Position numbers and translations under genes: made by a program
Shown here: one piece after another, positions 1 through 5,545 of the stretch
Layout of the letters: each line of letters begins with the position of its first letter
Numbering within the stretch: position 1 is the first letter of the stretch
Assembly: GCA_945787585.1 (NCBI GenBank)
Contig: CALZIG010000315.1
Coordinates: forward strand, 1 to 5,545
Length of the DNA: 5,545 bases
Source: an uncultured Gammaproteobacteria bacterium
GTDB taxonomy: Bacteria > Pseudomonadota > Gammaproteobacteria > SZUA-140
Direction: 5' to 3'
The notes under the pieces: generated by a model
The model's input: only the letters and a program-made list of their open reading frames with translations
Told to the model about the DNA's origin: nothing
Database searches by the model: none

Positions 1-7
1 CACTCAT
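1..7 (-). CDS. Start of a divergent gene (partial, runs off the left edge)
   Basis: On the minus strand an ATG begins at position 7 and reads ATG AGT G before the window ends, giving Met-Ser and one base of a third codon. The call rests on the strong Shine-Dalgarno sequence GGAGGTG at 20-14 on the same strand, six bases upstream of the ATG, which is the spacing expected of a real start. The gene would be divergent from glyQ with 167 bp between the start codons. Nothing can be said of its product from two codons. In Pseudomonas, from memory, the divergent neighbour of glyQ is tag (3-methyladenine DNA glycosylase), but nothing visible here supports that identity. Confidence 0.5.
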
Positions 8-13
8 AAAAAG

Positions 14-20
14 CACCTCC
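14..20 (-). promoter_or_regulatory. Shine-Dalgarno site of the divergent gene
   Basis: The minus strand reads GGAGGTG, a near-complete match to the anti-Shine-Dalgarno end of 16S rRNA, six bases before an ATG. It is the strongest ribosome binding site in the window and the main evidence for a gene leaving to the left. Confidence 0.55.
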
Positions 21-88
21 GTTATTTTGGTTATCGGCAGCGAAAAGGATCCGCTTGACCCGATAAGATCGTTATCAATAGCTAAATT

Positions 89-118
89 GGTACAAAACAG
101 GGTGTGGCAAGGTATACT
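89..118 (+). promoter_or_regulatory. Candidate sigma-70 promoter for glyQ
   Basis: TATACT at 113-118 matches the -10 consensus at five of six positions. Eighteen bases upstream, GGTACA at 89-94 keeps only the ACA half of the -35 consensus. Transcription would start near 125, giving a leader of about 50 nt rich in A and T. The -35 is weak, so the site is an inference from -10 quality and position. An alternative -35, TTGACC at 55-60, has no good -10 at normal spacing. Confidence 0.35.
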
Positions 119-174
119 TGGTCGGATAAAAATCAGGCTGTTTTAAAGTGATTTAATTAATCTCAATTTTAATA

Positions 175-1146
175 ATGTTAAGTTGTAAATCAAACGTGAA
201 AGATCTTCAGACGATAGACAGTGCCACCTTTCAGGGGCTTATCCTTGGGCTACAGCAATACTGGGCCGAGCACGGTTGCGTGCTGTTGCAGCCGTACGAT
301 ATGGAGGTGGGTGCCGGCACCTTTCACCCCGCCACCTTTTTGCGCGCGATTGGCCCAGAGCCGTGGGCGGCGGCATATGTGCAGCCGTCGCGTCGCCCCA
401 CTGATGGGCGTTATGGCGAAAACCCCAATCGATTGCAGCATTACTACCAGTTTCAGGTCGTGATCAAGCCGTCGCCACTGGAGATACAGGAACTCTATCT
501 CGGTTCGTTGCGTGCGATGGGGCTGGACTTGCTGGAGCACGATGTGCGCTTTGTCGAAGACAACTGGGAGTCGCCGACACTGGGTGCATGGGGGCTTGGC
601 TGGGAGGTGTGGCTCAATGGCATGGAGGTGACGCAATTTACTTACTTCCAGCAGGTCGGTGGTCTGAGTTGTGTGCCTGTCACCGGTGAAATTACCTATG
701 GGCTGGAGCGTATCGCGATGTACCTGCAGGGGGTCGAGAGCGTCTTTGATCTGGTGTGGGCCGATGGCCCATTGGGCAAGGTGACCTATGGCGATGTGTT
801 TCATCAAAACGAGGTCGAGATGTCGACCTATAACTTTGAGCATGCCGATGTTGATGGGCTATTCGCTGCGTTTGATAACTGTGAGCGTGAAAGTAAAAAG
901 TTAATCGAAGCGGGTCTGCCGTTGCCGGCCTATGAGATGGTGTTGAAGGCATCTCATCTGTTTAATCTGCTCGACGCGCGCCATGCGATCAGTGTCACCG
1001 AGCGCGCCCGCTTTATTGGCCGCGTGCGTACGCTGTCGCGTGCAGTGGCCGAGGCCTACTATGCGGCGCGCGAGGCGTTGGGTTTCCCCATGTGTAGTAG
1101 TGGGTGTAATGATGGGCGCGGCGATGATGCGCAAAAGGCGTCGTAA
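175..1146 (+). CDS. glyQ: Glycyl-tRNA synthetase alpha subunit
   Basis: This is the catalytic alpha subunit of the bacterial alpha2-beta2 glycyl-tRNA synthetase, which joins glycine to tRNA-Gly using ATP in the cytoplasm. The 323-residue product follows the family from TFQGL (residues 18-22) to GFPMC (303-307). Recognisable blocks are [15 protein letters not shown] (38-52), [18 protein letters not shown] (71-88), the class II core [20 protein letters not shown] (126-145) and the motif 3 region [13 protein letters not shown] (171-183), with the active-site arginine at R179. The E. coli protein has about 303 residues; the extra length is at both ends, including a polar tail after GFPMC. The start is uncertain. 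ATG 175 is the first start after an in-frame TAA at 154-156, but neither it nor GTG 196 has a Shine-Dalgarno sequence. E. coli GlyQ would begin near residue 12, closer to the GTG. glyS follows after 57 bp. Confidence 0.97.
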   Translation: MLSCKSNVKDLQTIDSATFQGLILGLQQYWAEHGCVLLQPYDMEVGAGTFHPATFLRAIGPEPWAAAYVQPSRRPTDGRYGENPNRLQHYYQFQVVIKPSPLEIQELYLGSLRAMGLDLLEHDVRFVEDNWESPTLGAWGLGWEVWLNGMEVTQFTYFQQVGGLSCVPVTGEITYGLERIAMYLQGVESVFDLVWADGPLGKVTYGDVFHQNEVEMSTYNFEHADVDGLFAAFDNCERESKKLIEAGLPLPAYEMVLKASHLFNLLDARHAISVTERARFIGRVRTLSRAVAEAYYAAREALGFPMCSSGCNDGRGDDAQKAS

Positions 1147-1188
1147 CCGTGATGAAAAAGCCGTGTGAATATCGTATTGAATTTGGGT

Positions 1189-1194
1189 TGGGGA
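1189..1194 (+). promoter_or_regulatory. Ribosome binding site of glyS
   Basis: TGGGGA ends nine bases before the GTG at 1204 and supports that codon as the glyS start. The 57-bp glyQ-glyS gap contains no terminator-like hairpin. Confidence 0.5.
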
Positions 1195-1203
1195 TGGTGA
1201 GCC

Positions 1204-3291
1204 GTGTCGGATAGCGTTGATTTTCTTTTTGAGATAGGCACAGAAGAGCTGCCCCCCAAGGCGTTACGTAAACTGGGCGAGGCATTGAATCGTGGTGTGC
1301 GAGAGGGGCTGCAGCAGGCCGCGCTCGATTACAGTGAAACACACTGGTATGCGTCGCCTCGTCGCCTTGCTGTCTACGTGAGCGACTTAGCGGTCGCGCA
1401 GGCCGATGCCATCGAAGAGCGTCGTGGTCCGGCAGTCACAGCGGCATTTGATGAGGATGGTCTACCTACCCGCGCGGTGCAGGGCTTTGCGAAATCATGT
1501 GGTGTCGAAGTCGATGCGCTCGAGACACTCGAAACCAAAAAAGGCGCATGGCTTGTTTTTCGTAGTGCAAAGCAGGGACTGGCGAGCAGTGCGTTATTGC
1601 CGGGAATCATTGAAGCGGCACTGAAGCAACTGCCGATTCCCAGACGCATGCGCTGGGGTGCATCCACAGCGGAGTTTGTGCGCCCGGTGCACTGGCTGGT
1701 GATGTTGCTGGGCGACACGGTGATCAACGCATCGATGTTTGGTGTCGACATTGGCCAGACCACGCGCGGCCACCGTTTTCATCACCCCGATACGATATAT
1801 CTCGCCGAGCCTGCGGCCTACGCGCCACTATTAGAAAGTGAAGGACACGTGATGGCGGATTTTAGTGCGCGCCGCGAAGCGGTGCGCGCGCAGGTGATGG
1901 AGGTCGCGGTCGGTTTGGGTGGGCGCGCAGTGATCGATGATGCCCTGCTGGATGAGGTCACCGGTATGGTGGAGTGGCCTGTCGCATTGGCGGGTAACTT
2001 TGAACAACGTTTTCTCGAGGTGCCCGCGGAGGCGTTGATCTCTGCAATGAAGGGGCATCAGAAATACTTTCATGTGGTGGATGAGGCCGGCGCGTTGATG
2101 CCGCACTTCATTACAGTGAGCAATATCGCCAGCTCCAATATGGATGTCGTGCGTGCCGGTAACGAACGCGTGATTCGCCCAAGACTTTCGGACGCGGTCT
2201 TTTTCTGGCAGCAGGATCGCAAGCAACCACTGGCGGCGCTGGCGGCACGCCTTGAGAGTGTCGTCTTTCAGATAAAACTCGGCACGCTGAAAGAAAAATC
2301 TGATCGCGTTGCTGCGCTGGCGGCTGACATCGCAGCGCAGCTGGGCGGCGATCGCTCACAGGCACAGCAGGCCGGTGTACTTTCGAAATGTGATTTGATG
2401 ACCGAGATGGTGGGTGAATTTCCAGACTTGCAGGGCATCATGGGGCGTTACTACGCCACCCACGATGGTGTTGCGGCGGAAGTGGCTGCCGCGCTTGAAG
2501 AACAGTACCTGCCGCGTTTCGCCGGTGATGAGCTACCGCAACACGTGATTGCACAGTCGCTCGCGATCGCGGATAAGCTCGATACACTCGTCGGTATCTT
2601 CGCCATTGGGCAGCCACCGACTGGCGACAAAGACCCGTTTGCGTTGCGCCGTGCGGCACTTGGTCTACTGCGTATTATTATCGAAAAAGCGTTGCCACTG
2701 GATCTGATGCAGTTATTGCAGCACAGCGCAGACCAATATGCCGCTCAGGGTAAAGTGACGGTGAGCGGTGAAGTGATCGAGCAGGCCTTCGATTTTATGA
2801 TGGGTCGTCTGCAAGCTTATTACGTTGATAAAGGTATCGGCCGTGATCTGTTTGATGCGGTGCTGTCGCGTCGTCCCACGCAGCCGCGTGATTTTGACCT
2901 GCGTGTGCGCGCTGTTGAAGCCTTTCGTCAGTTGCCGCAGGCCGAGCCGCTGGCCGCGGCCAACAAGCGTATCGCCAATATTCTGAAGAAAGTTGACGGT
3001 GAGATTCCAGCAAAGATTGATCAATCACTTTTGAATGATACAAGTGAGCTGGCGCTGTTTAAGGCGTTTACTGATTTGACAGCGGTGGTCACGCCGCTGT
3101 TTGATGCCGGTGACTATACGGCTGCGTTAACAGAACTGGCGAGTATGCAGGCGGCCGTCGATCTGTTTTTTGAGCAGGTAATGGTGATGGCAGAAGATGA
3201 CGCCCTGCGCCACAATCGTATTGCACTGTTGAACGGGGTGCATGGGTTGTTTATGCAGGCCGCCGATCTGGCGCGTCTGCAAACAGCGTAG
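1204..3291 (+). CDS. glyS: Glycyl-tRNA synthetase beta subunit
   Basis: This is the beta subunit of tetrameric glycyl-tRNA synthetase; it recognises tRNA-Gly and is required with GlyQ for charging. At 695 residues it is full length (about 689 in E. coli) and collinear with the family. Visible blocks are IGTEELPPKAL (11-21), MRWG (149-152), RPVHW (160-164), RGHRF (188-192), VEWP (256-259), VPAEALISAMKGHQKYF (273-289) and VIRPRLSDAVFF (323-334). The HD-domain-like middle has YYATHD (416-421) and ADKLDTL (456-462), followed by GDKDPFALRRAALG (474-487). The C-terminal anticodon-binding region shows RRPTQPRDFD (556-565), AANKRIANIL (585-594) and FFEQVMVM (655-662). Translation starts at GTG with GGGGA upstream. 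No frameshift or missing block is seen. It lies between glyQ (57 bp) and gmhB (27 bp), consistent with one transcript. Confidence 0.97.
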   Translation: MSDSVDFLFEIGTEELPPKALRKLGEALNRGVREGLQQAALDYSETHWYASPRRLAVYVSDLAVAQADAIEERRGPAVTAAFDEDGLPTRAVQGFAKSCGVEVDALETLETKKGAWLVFRSAKQGLASSALLPGIIEAALKQLPIPRRMRWGASTAEFVRPVHWLVMLLGDTVINASMFGVDIGQTTRGHRFHHPDTIYLAEPAAYAPLLESEGHVMADFSARREAVRAQVMEVAVGLGGRAVIDDALLDEVTGMVEWPVALAGNFEQRFLEVPAEALISAMKGHQKYFHVVDEAGALMPHFITVSNIASSNMDVVRAGNERVIRPRLSDAVFFWQQDRKQPLAALAARLESVVFQIKLGTLKEKSDRVAALAADIAAQLGGDRSQAQQAGVLSKCDLMTEMVGEFPDLQGIMGRYYATHDGVAAEVAAALEEQYLPRFAGDELPQHVIAQSLAIADKLDTLVGIFAIGQPPTGDKDPFALRRAALGLLRIIIEKALPLDLMQLLQHSADQYAAQGKVTVSGEVIEQAFDFMMGRLQAYYVDKGIGRDLFDAVLSRRPTQPRDFDLRVRAVEAFRQLPQAEPLAAANKRIANILKKVDGEIPAKIDQSLLNDTSELALFKAFTDLTAVVTPLFDAGDYTAALTELASMQAAVDLFFEQVMVMAEDDALRHNRIALLNGVHGLFMQAADLARLQTA

Positions 3292-3318
3292 GCGTAACAT
3301 GAGGCCGAGTATCTTGTT

Positions 3319-3864
3319 ATGAAATTGATCGTGCTTGATCGTGATGGTGTTATCAATGAAGACTCGGATGCCTTTATAAAATCCCCCGAGGAGTGGCGCC
3401 TGTTGCCTGGCAGTGCGGAGGCGATCGCGGCGCTCACTCACGCCCGTTATCAGGTGATGGTGGTGACTAATCAGTCGGGCATTGCGCGTGGCCACTTCGA
3501 TCTGGGCACTCTCAATCGCATTCACGAAAAGATGCAGCGTGAAGTCGGCAAAGTCGGTGGTCGTATCGACGCGATCTTTTATTGCCCCCATGGCCCGGAT
3601 GATAGTTGCGATTGTCGAAAACCAAAGCCAGGTATGCTTCACGATATTGAAAAGCGTCTACAGATCAAACTAACGGGGGTGCCTGCCATTGGTGACTCGC
3701 TGCGTGACCTGCAGGCCGCGCAGGCGGTGGGTGCACGGGCGATACTGGTGCGTACCGGTAAGGGATTGGCGACCGAAAAAACATTGGCAGAAACGCCGCT
3801 TGCTGCGCCTGTTGATGTGTTTGATGACCTCGCAGCGGCAGTCGCTGCGTTGCTAAGTCAGTAA
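3319..3864 (+). CDS. gmhB: D-glycero-D-manno-heptose 1,7-bisphosphate 7-phosphatase
   Basis: This HAD-superfamily phosphatase removes the C7 phosphate of D-glycero-beta-D-manno-heptose 1,7-bisphosphate on the way to ADP-heptose for the LPS inner core; it is cytosolic. The 181-residue protein has motif I DRDG (7-10, nucleophile D7 and acid D9), motif II VVTNQSG (48-54), and GDSLRD (125-130) with D126 as the Mg-binding motif. The zinc loop is C89-P-H91 and C97-D-C99, followed by RKPKPGM (100-106); these Cys/His ligands separate GmhB from other histidinol-phosphatase-like HADs. The loop is shorter than in E. coli GmhB, as in other short-loop members. The start ATG lies 27 bp after glyS; the Shine-Dalgarno sequence is poor (GAGG at 3301-3304 is far upstream and GAG at 3307-3309 is weak). 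A gmhB just after glyS is a known arrangement in Pseudomonas. Confidence 0.95.
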   Translation: MKLIVLDRDGVINEDSDAFIKSPEEWRLLPGSAEAIAALTHARYQVMVVTNQSGIARGHFDLGTLNRIHEKMQREVGKVGGRIDAIFYCPHGPDDSCDCRKPKPGMLHDIEKRLQIKLTGVPAIGDSLRDLQAAQAVGARAILVRTGKGLATEKTLAETPLAAPVDVFDDLAAAVAALLSQ

Positions 3865-3883
3865 TCCGAGAATTGTTTAACTG

Positions 3884-3887
3884 TTAA
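3884..3887. repeat. Possible target-site duplication, left copy (TTAA)
   Basis: TTAA directly borders the left end of the palindromic element and is repeated at its right end (4048-4051). A four-base TTAA duplication would fit the YTAR target of IS5-group transposases. Because TTAA is its own reverse complement, it could instead be the outer four bases of the inverted repeat. Confidence 0.45.
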
Positions 3888-4047
3888 GGAGCCTCTGATT
3901 AATTCTGGGCGGATAGAAATGAGAGTCAAAATATTCAAATGCAAGGCGCTAATCGCCAGTAATAGCGGGCCTATTGCTAAGATTAGCAACGCAGCAGTTG
4001 GATATTTTGGACTCATCGCTACCGTTCATGAATTAATCAGAGGTTCC
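3888..4047. mobile_element. MITE-like palindromic element, 160 bp, non-coding
   Basis: The ends are near-perfect terminal inverted repeats: GGAGCCTCTGATTAATTC at 3888-3905 against the reverse complement of 4030-4047, 17 of 18 bases matching. Complementarity continues inward about one axis near 3967.5. ATGAG 3919-3923 pairs with 4012-4016, 3926-3942 pairs imperfectly with 3994-4011, GCTAATC 3948-3954 pairs with 3981-3987, and AATAG 3961-3965 pairs with 3971-3975 around a CGGGC loop. There is no ORF of note. TTAA flanks both ends. Size, terminal repeats and a possible duplication fit a miniature inverted-repeat transposable element mobilised by a transposase elsewhere in the genome; an IS5-group parent is a guess from the TTAA target. 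It separates gmhB from the acyltransferase, and a transcript through it should fold into a long hairpin. Confidence 0.75.
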
Positions 4048-4051
4048 TTAA
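4048..4051. repeat. Possible target-site duplication, right copy (TTAA)
   Basis: This is the second TTAA, immediately after the right terminal repeat and matching 3884-3887. Removing the element and one copy restores a gmhB-to-acyltransferase gap of about 41 bp, typical within an operon. Confidence 0.45.
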
Positions 4052-4056
4052 GTATC

Positions 4057-4062
4057 GAGGTG
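4057..4062 (+). promoter_or_regulatory. Ribosome binding site of the acyltransferase gene
   Basis: GAGGTG lies seven bases before the GTG at 4070 and decides that start over the adjacent TTG at 4073. It sits just outside the right end of the MITE-like element, so the insertion left the translation signal intact. Confidence 0.7.
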
Positions 4063-4069
4063 TAATCAG

Positions 4070-4783
4070 GTGTTGTTAGCAAGATCGCTATTTTTTGCGT
4101 TGGGCATGTGGGTGACGGTGGTTATATTTGCCATTCTGTGTCTATTTACTTTTCCATTTCCGTTTTCGGTACGCTACGGTTTTTTATCGCAGTGGGCCCG
4201 TTTTAATCTGTGGTGGCTGAAGGTGACATGCGGCATACGATATCAGATTGAAGGACGTGAAAATATTCCCGAACGTAATGCGATTGTGATGTCCAAACAT
4301 CAGTCGACCTGGGAGACGCTGGCGTTGCAGGTGATTTTTCCGCCGCAGGTGTGGGTGATGAAACGCGAGCTGTTGAAGGTACCCTTTTTTGGCTGGGGGC
4401 TGGCGCTGCTGGAGCCGATTGCAATTGATCGCAAGGCGCGTGGCAAAGCACGGCAGCAGCTGATTGAGCAGGGCACTGAGCGTTTGAAGAATGGCCGCTG
4501 GGTGGTAATCTTTCCCGAAGGGACACGCATTGCGCCGGGTCAAAAGGGGCGTTACGCACTGGGTGGCGCATCACTGGCACAAAGCAGTGGTTACCCAGTG
4601 GTGCCGATGGCGCATAATGCCGGTGAGTTCTGGTCGCGGCGCAAGTTCATCAAACAGCCGGGGACGATTCAGGTACGCATCGGGCCGATGATCGAGAGCG
4701 AAGGTAAAACCATCGAAGAGATCAACAACGAGGTTGAGTCGTGGATTGAGGGGCAGATGGCGGAGATTACGTTTAAGGGTTAG
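4070..4783 (+). CDS. 1-acyl-sn-glycerol-3-phosphate acyltransferase, PlsC/HdtS type
   Basis: This is an inner-membrane lysophospholipid acyltransferase of the PlsC family, expected to convert lysophosphatidic acid to phosphatidic acid using an acyl donor. The 237-residue protein starts at GTG. A hydrophobic N-terminal segment (about residues 5-30) is a probable membrane anchor. The catalytic block SKHQSTWET (75-83) contains H77; the usual HX4D motif is HX4E here (E82). WVMKRELLKVPFFGWG (95-110) is the second block, FPEGTR (148-153) the phosphate-binding block, and VVPMAHNAG (177-185) the fourth. The position after glyQ-glyS-gmhB matches, from memory, that of Pseudomonas hdtS and PA0005 (lptA). 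HdtS was reported to support acyl-homoserine lactone production as well as acyltransfer; that activity cannot be inferred from sequence alone. plsC is the generic alternative name. The element upstream could reduce expression from an upstream promoter. Confidence 0.93.
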   Translation: MLLARSLFFALGMWVTVVIFAILCLFTFPFPFSVRYGFLSQWARFNLWWLKVTCGIRYQIEGRENIPERNAIVMSKHQSTWETLALQVIFPPQVWVMKRELLKVPFFGWGLALLEPIAIDRKARGKARQQLIEQGTERLKNGRWVVIFPEGTRIAPGQKGRYALGGASLAQSSGYPVVPMAHNAGEFWSRRKFIKQPGTIQVRIGPMIESEGKTIEEINNEVESWIEGQMAEITFKG

Positions 4784-4793
4784 CGCCCTCACT

Positions 4794-4870
4794 CGTCACT
4801 CCGGCGCAGGCCGGAGTCCAGCGTTTCAAATTCAGTGGGCCACTGGATTCCGGCCTGCGCCGGAATGACG
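4794..4870. repeat. GC-rich dispersed-type inverted repeat
   Basis: Two 28-nt arms, 4794-4821 and 4843-4870, are reverse complements at 26 of 28 positions and enclose a 21-nt loop. Each arm also holds its own small palindrome, TCCGG and CCGGA around six bases. The arm core (CATTCCGGC...GCCGGAATCCAG type) resembles short dispersed repeats common between genes in proteobacteria. It starts 10 bp after the acyltransferase stop and could end or protect the operon transcript, but no T-run follows, so it is not a standard intrinsic terminator. Confidence 0.8.
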
Positions 4871-5047
4871 GCAGATGAAGTAGTAGGGCATGCACATTCA
4901 GCGAACGAATCTTACACTTAGATCTCATTTAATCTCCGGAACAAGTATGCCTGATAGTATTGTAGGTCCATCCTCATAGTGAGGGTTTACCGCTTTCATG
5001 TGCAAAAGAGAGTTGCCGAATAACACTAACAAGTTAAACTCTCACCT
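4871..5047. other. Intergenic stretch with little recognisable content
   Basis: Between the GC-rich repeat and the membrane-protein gene I see no supported gene on either strand. It holds a five-base-pair palindrome CCTCA-TAG-TGAGG at 4972-4984 and the candidate promoter described separately. A ten-codon ORF from ATG 4947 has no support. The stretch is more AT-rich than the flanking genes. Confidence 0.5.
5013..5040 (+). promoter_or_regulatory. Weak candidate promoter before the membrane-protein gene
   Basis: TTGCCG at 5013-5018 (four of six -35 positions) and TAAACT at 5035-5040 (four of six -10 positions) are separated by 16 bp. Transcription would start near 5047, at or next to the GTG of the following gene, which lacks a Shine-Dalgarno sequence. 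This is suggestive only. Confidence 0.25.
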
Positions 5048-5545
5048 GTGGACGAACTACTCGCCAATCCAATGTTCCAGTCCGGTGTCGCGCCTTTTAT
5101 CGCGTCGCTGCTGCTGGGGTTGATTCTCTATCGCACCGTCGGCTTCTGGGCGGCCATCTCGGTCGTCGCCGGGTTTTATCTCACCGCATGGTTGATTACC
5201 GACCTGAAACTATTTCCACTCACCAGCACCCGTAAGATCCTGTTGCTCGGGCTGGTGGCGCTCGGTGTTGGGCTGCTGTTTGATCTCTATCGCAATGCGC
5301 CGCGCTGGTTGCTGTTTCTCATTTTCGCGGCTGGTTTTGGTGCGGTGGTGTGGATTGTGTGGCCGGTGTTGATGCGCAAAAGCGATGAATGGCAGACGTG
5401 GATGACGGTAGGACTCTGTGGCGTTTATGTCGGTTGGTTGCTGACTTCATTTGTGACGCTGCGTGACAGGAGTGAACGTGCAGTCACGGGCCTGCTGGCG
5501 CTCGCTGGTGGTACTGCCATCTCGGCGATTTTTGCCGCTTCGGCG
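5048..5545 (+). CDS. Multi-pass membrane protein of unknown function (3' end outside window)
   Basis: A frame opens at GTG 5048 and stays open to the last base, giving 166 codons without a stop. The product is strongly hydrophobic, with about six predicted membrane segments near residues 13-28, 31-50, 63-80, 87-109, 117-137 and 145-166. They are joined by short charged loops such as TDLK (51-54), RKSDEW (110-115) and RDRSER (139-144). I do not recognise the family; no catalytic motif is visible. An in-frame TAA at 5027-5029 limits the start. GTG 5048 is the first candidate and ATG 5072 the second; neither has a clear Shine-Dalgarno sequence. Codon composition resembles the upstream genes, so it looks native. 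The 264-bp gap and GC-rich repeat before it suggest a separate transcription unit. Confidence 0.75.
   Translation, partial: MDELLANPMFQSGVAPFIASLLLGLILYRTVGFWAAISVVAGFYLTAWLITDLKLFPLTSTRKILLLGLVALGVGLLFDLYRNAPRWLLFLIFAAGFGAVVWIVWPVLMRKSDEWQTWMTVGLCGVYVGWLLTSFVTLRDRSERAVTGLLALAGGTAISAIFAASA

Noticed and set aside
55..60. TTGACC as the -35 of the glyQ promoter
   Set aside because: No acceptable -10 occurs at 16-19 bp; the nearest candidate, TAAATT, is at 22 bp.
94..144. AAAACAG (94-100) and CTGTTTT (138-144) as a glyQ leader hairpin or attenuator
   Set aside because: Seven bases with a 37-nt loop is weak, the left arm overlaps the candidate promoter, and no leader peptide or T-box-like feature is seen.
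250..843. 197-codon open frame on the minus strand
   Set aside because: It lies wholly antisense to strongly conserved glyQ, gives a His/Gln/Arg-rich product with no recognised motif, and is what codon bias of the real gene produces on the opposite strand.
1152..1214. Short frame from ATG 1152 between glyQ and glyS
   Set aside because: Only about 20 codons, overlaps the glyS start in another frame, and has no binding site or recognisable content.
3127..3642. 171-codon minus-strand frame across the glyS-gmhB junction
   Set aside because: It is antisense to two clearly real genes, with low-complexity composition and no family resemblance.
3884..4051. CRISPR repeat or small RNA gene in the gmhB-acyltransferase gap
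   Set aside because: There is one palindrome, not a spaced direct-repeat array, and no promoter-terminator pair; terminal repeats and TTAA flanks fit a transposable element better.
4794..4870. Intrinsic terminator for the operon
   Set aside because: The hairpin is strong but no run of T follows either the whole stem or the inner palindromes, so it is listed as a repeat.
4947..4979. Ten-codon ORF beginning ATG CCT GAT
   Set aside because: Too short, no proper ribosome binding site, and no conserved features.

Overview
The window carries a four-gene housekeeping block on the + strand, glyQ, glyS, gmhB and a plsC/hdtS-type lysophospholipid acyltransferase. It is bounded on the left by the first codons of a divergent gene and on the right by the 5' part of a multi-pass membrane protein gene that runs off the end. 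Two-subunit glycyl-tRNA synthetase together with a heptose-bisphosphate phosphatase of LPS core synthesis indicates a Gram-negative bacterium. The protein sequences and the gene order, which from memory matches the glyQ-glyS-gmhB-acyltransferase order of Pseudomonas with a divergent gene beyond glyQ, point to a gammaproteobacterium. Moderate GC, frequent GTG starts and two kinds of dispersed repeat argue against a close Escherichia relative, but the genus cannot be read from this window.

Layout: 1-7 (minus) is a divergent start codon with a strong Shine-Dalgarno sequence at 14-20. 8-174 is a divergent intergenic region with a candidate glyQ promoter and short inverted repeats. 175-1146 is glyQ (alpha subunit), 1204-3291 glyS (beta subunit), 3319-3864 gmhB. 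3888-4047 is a palindromic MITE-like element flanked by TTAA. 4070-4783 is the acyltransferase. 4794-4870 is a second, unrelated GC-rich inverted repeat. 5048 to the end is the membrane protein, open at the window edge.

Functionally, glyQ and glyS make the subunits of one enzyme that charges tRNA-Gly. gmhB and the acyltransferase both serve the cell envelope (LPS heptose supply and phospholipid acylation). Gaps of 57 and 27 bp with no terminator suggest that glyQ-glyS-gmhB are co-transcribed. The acyltransferase was probably part of the same operon: removing the 160-bp element and one TTAA copy leaves a gap of about 41 bp.

The core genes are ordinary and intact. The parts most worth a second look are the MITE-like insertion inside the operon, the dispersed inverted repeat after it, the HdtS-like identity and HX4E motif of the acyltransferase, and the unidentified membrane protein. 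I found no convincing new biological system here.
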